Source: Anaerolineales bacterium UBA2317 (GTDB taxonomy: Bacteria > Chloroflexota > Anaerolineae > Anaerolineales > Villigracilaceae). Taken from it: DNA of 6,964 nucleotides. The stretch is taken from contig DDVH01000028.1 of assembly GCA_002345215.1 (NCBI GenBank), positions 67,104-74,067 of the forward strand, given 5' to 3'. Below, piece by piece: positions 6,108 through 6,964 of the stretch. Below the pieces are notes generated by a model, which was given only the letters and a program-made list of their open reading frames with translations, had not been told where the DNA came from and did not search any database. The translations under genes and the position numbers were made by a program. The number at the start of each line of letters is the position of its first letter. Position 1 is the first letter of the stretch.

Positions 6108-6163
6108 CTCCTCGAATAAGTTAAGATTTCAAAATATAACACTTAAAAATAATTTTGTGTTAT
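6108..6163 (-). promoter_or_regulatory. Leader of the beta-helix gene: possible -10 with an overlapping inverted repeat
   Basis: On the minus strand TATATT (6133-6138) could be a -10 box, with transcription starting near 6126 and the GAGGAG ribosome site at 6108-6113. A perfect 7-bp inverted repeat, ATAACAC (6136-6142) and GTGTTAT (6157-6163), overlaps the -10 and covers the spacer, as an operator would. No good -35 is seen. In such AT-rich DNA both could be chance. Confidence 0.3.
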
Positions 6164-6231
6164 TCGGCATGACTTTTGGGGTACTCTTAGAATTAACGCC
6201 TTTGCGAGCATGAGGCTGTTCCAACGGATTT

Positions 6232-6744
6232 TTAATCTGATAACAATTTTTTTATCTCATTCAACATCTTGACCATTTGTTTTCTGGCTTCGTCATCTCC
6301 TACGCCTGCAGTGCCGATATTATCACCCCGCTCTAAATTGATTTGAAATTTATCTAAAGTGATTTTTCTTTTTGCAAATTCATCCCAATCCAGAAAATTT
6401 CGCCTTGATTCAATGGTCCAATCGTTTTTCCAATACAAACCGCCTGCACAAATAGCAAAACCAACTTTGTTGTTACCAAAAATTGTATCGTCATAGACCA
6501 TGATAATGTTTTCATGAGCAGGGATATTAAAGTTTTCCCTTACCGTTTTCATGCGTTTTGCGTCAATCGTTTCGTCAAGATATAAATTTAGGGTTTCTTC
6601 ATATTTTATGCAAATTTCCCGAATGGATTTTGGCGCATTCTCTTTGCTGACCTTTTTATCTGCCACCTTGATTGGTGCACCACAATTCGGGCAATTTGAT
6701 TTATGTTCTGTAAATTCTGAGCCACAATATTTGCAAGTAAACAT
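6232..6744 (-). CDS. Zinc-ribbon protein with a C-terminal PH-like domain, function unknown
   Basis: The 170 residues begin with a small zinc ribbon: Cys4-X2-Cys7 and Cys18-X2-Cys21, the second in 'CPNCG'. A charged, probably helical linker (about 30-70) follows. The third part, about 72-170, resembles the small beta-rich PH-like domains of bacterial proteins ('IPAHENIIMVYDDTIFG', 'GFAICAGGLYWKNDW', 'FLDWDEFAKRKI') and ends in a helix. Such proteins are usually cytosolic; a role is not known, and binding of a partner protein or membrane surface is only a guess. The ATG at 6744 has GAGG at 6751-6754, 6 nt upstream. The stop is followed by 129 nt of spacer before the beta-helix start and no clear terminator is visible, so read-through into that gene is possible. 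Its 3' 207 bp are duplicated at 3559-3764. Confidence 0.82.
   Translation of the reverse strand: MFTCKYCGSEFTEHKSNCPNCGAPIKVADKKVSKENAPKSIREICIKYEETLNLYLDETIDAKRMKTVRENFNIPAHENIIMVYDDTIFGNNKVGFAICAGGLYWKNDWTIESRRNFLDWDEFAKRKITLDKFQINLERGDNIGTAGVGDDEARKQMVKMLNEIKKLLSD
6245..6451 (-). repeat. Direct repeat, right copy (207 bp)
   Basis: This lies inside the intact zinc-ribbon gene (codons about 98-167) and matches 3559-3764 as described there. Identity ends sharply at 6451 after the shared plus-strand bases TGCACAA; beyond it the intact gene continues while the left copy runs into unrelated DNA. Confidence 0.93.
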
Positions 6745-6755
6745 ACATAACCTCT

Positions 6756-6776
6756 GAATAAATATTATTTATTCTA
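6756..6776 (-). promoter_or_regulatory. Possible -10 and palindrome upstream of the zinc-ribbon gene
   Basis: TAGAAT on the minus strand (6771-6776) is a fair -10 box. It overlaps a perfect 8-bp inverted repeat, GAATAAAT (6756-6763) and ATTTATTC (6767-6774), placed between promoter and ribosome site. It could be an operator or a leader hairpin. The very AT-rich sequence makes this weak. Confidence 0.28.
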
Positions 6777-6783
6777 CACTGAT

Positions 6784-6828
6784 AATAATAAAAAGGCTTC
6801 CTTATCACAAGGAAGCCTTTTTATTATT
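6784..6828 (-). terminator. Terminator of etfA
   Basis: A perfect 20-bp stem (6784-6803 with 6809-6828, core AAAAAGGCTTCCTT) closes a 5-nt loop. It lies 10 nt past the etfA stop and is symmetric (A run on one side, T run on the other), so it works in both directions. Confidence 0.93.
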
Positions 6829-6837
6829 AACTAATTA

Positions 6838-6964
6838 CTATTTACCCAATTTCTTTTTGAATGCCTCCGTCAACGCAGGCAAAATCTGAAACAAATCTCC
6901 GACCACGCCAAATCTTGCGGCTTTGAAGATTGGAGCATCGGCATCTTTATTGATGGCGACAATG
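6838..6964 (-). CDS. etfA: Electron transfer flavoprotein alpha subunit, C-terminal end (partial)
   Basis: Only the last 41 codons lie in the window; the gene continues to the right. The peptide starts 'IVAINKDADAPIFKAA' and goes on 'GVVGDLFQILPALTEAFKK', the signature end of the FAD-binding domain of EtfA. EtfA pairs with EtfB to carry electrons from acyl-CoA dehydrogenases to the quinone pool. The stop is TAG at 6838-6840, and the strong hairpin after it marks the end of the transcript. Its connection to the ACIII operon at the other end is functional at best (both act on the quinone pool), since about 4.6 kb and opposite strands separate them. Confidence 0.9.
   Translation of the reverse strand, partial: IVAINKDADAPIFKAARFGVVGDLFQILPALTEAFKKKLGK

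Noticed and set aside
3559..6451. Composite transposon bracketed by insertion sequences
   Set aside because: The repeats are parts of a coding gene, lack terminal inverted repeats and carry no transposase; no target-site duplication is visible.

Overview
The window looks like ordinary chromosome from a bacterium of the Chloroflexota, most likely an Anaerolineae-type lineage with AT-rich DNA. The reasons are a menaquinol-oxidising alternative complex III (ACIII) gene run, a CSLREA/beta-helix secreted protein of a type common in that group, and an EtfA tail. The lineage is inferred from gene content and protein style, not from a search.

Positions 1-2272 (+ strand) hold the 3' part of an ACIII operon: the C-terminal half of the NrfD-like quinol-site membrane subunit ActC, ActD (DUF3341), the monohaem cytochrome c ActE, and a small one-helix membrane protein of unknown function. 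The genes are tightly packed (9-nt gap, ATGA overlap, 16-nt gap) and end at a strong hairpin terminator. Together they belong to a membrane complex that oxidises quinol and passes electrons through c haems towards a terminal oxidase. ActE is odd: Cys stands where the sixth-ligand Met of the haem is expected.

Positions 2273-2622 hold no protein gene. They contain a hairpin-rich GC-richer patch that may be a minus-strand RNA, a minus-strand tRNA-Ser(GGA) with encoded CCA, an extended -10 promoter and its own terminator. A plus-strand membrane-anchored dienelactone-hydrolase-like enzyme follows (2623-3531).

Positions 3532-6744 (minus strand) are an accessory patch. A 733-residue secreted beta-helix protein (3901-6102) is bracketed by two direct copies of a ~206-bp segment that differ by five substitutions and one 1-nt indel. 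The right copy is the 3' part of an intact zinc-ribbon gene (6232-6744). The left copy is a headless fragment of the same gene. This is the arrangement left by single-crossover integration of a circle or by partial duplication, and recombination between the copies would remove the beta-helix gene while leaving one whole zinc-ribbon gene. The beta-helix gene also carries a nine-G tract in its coding strand, a possible slippage site.

Positions 6784-6964 carry a 20-bp-stem terminator and the last 41 codons of etfA (minus strand), which feeds electrons from acyl-CoA oxidation to the quinone pool. I saw no CRISPR array, insertion sequence with a transposase, or recognisable defence system. The strongest leads are the ActE ligand change and the duplication-bracketed surface-protein cassette.
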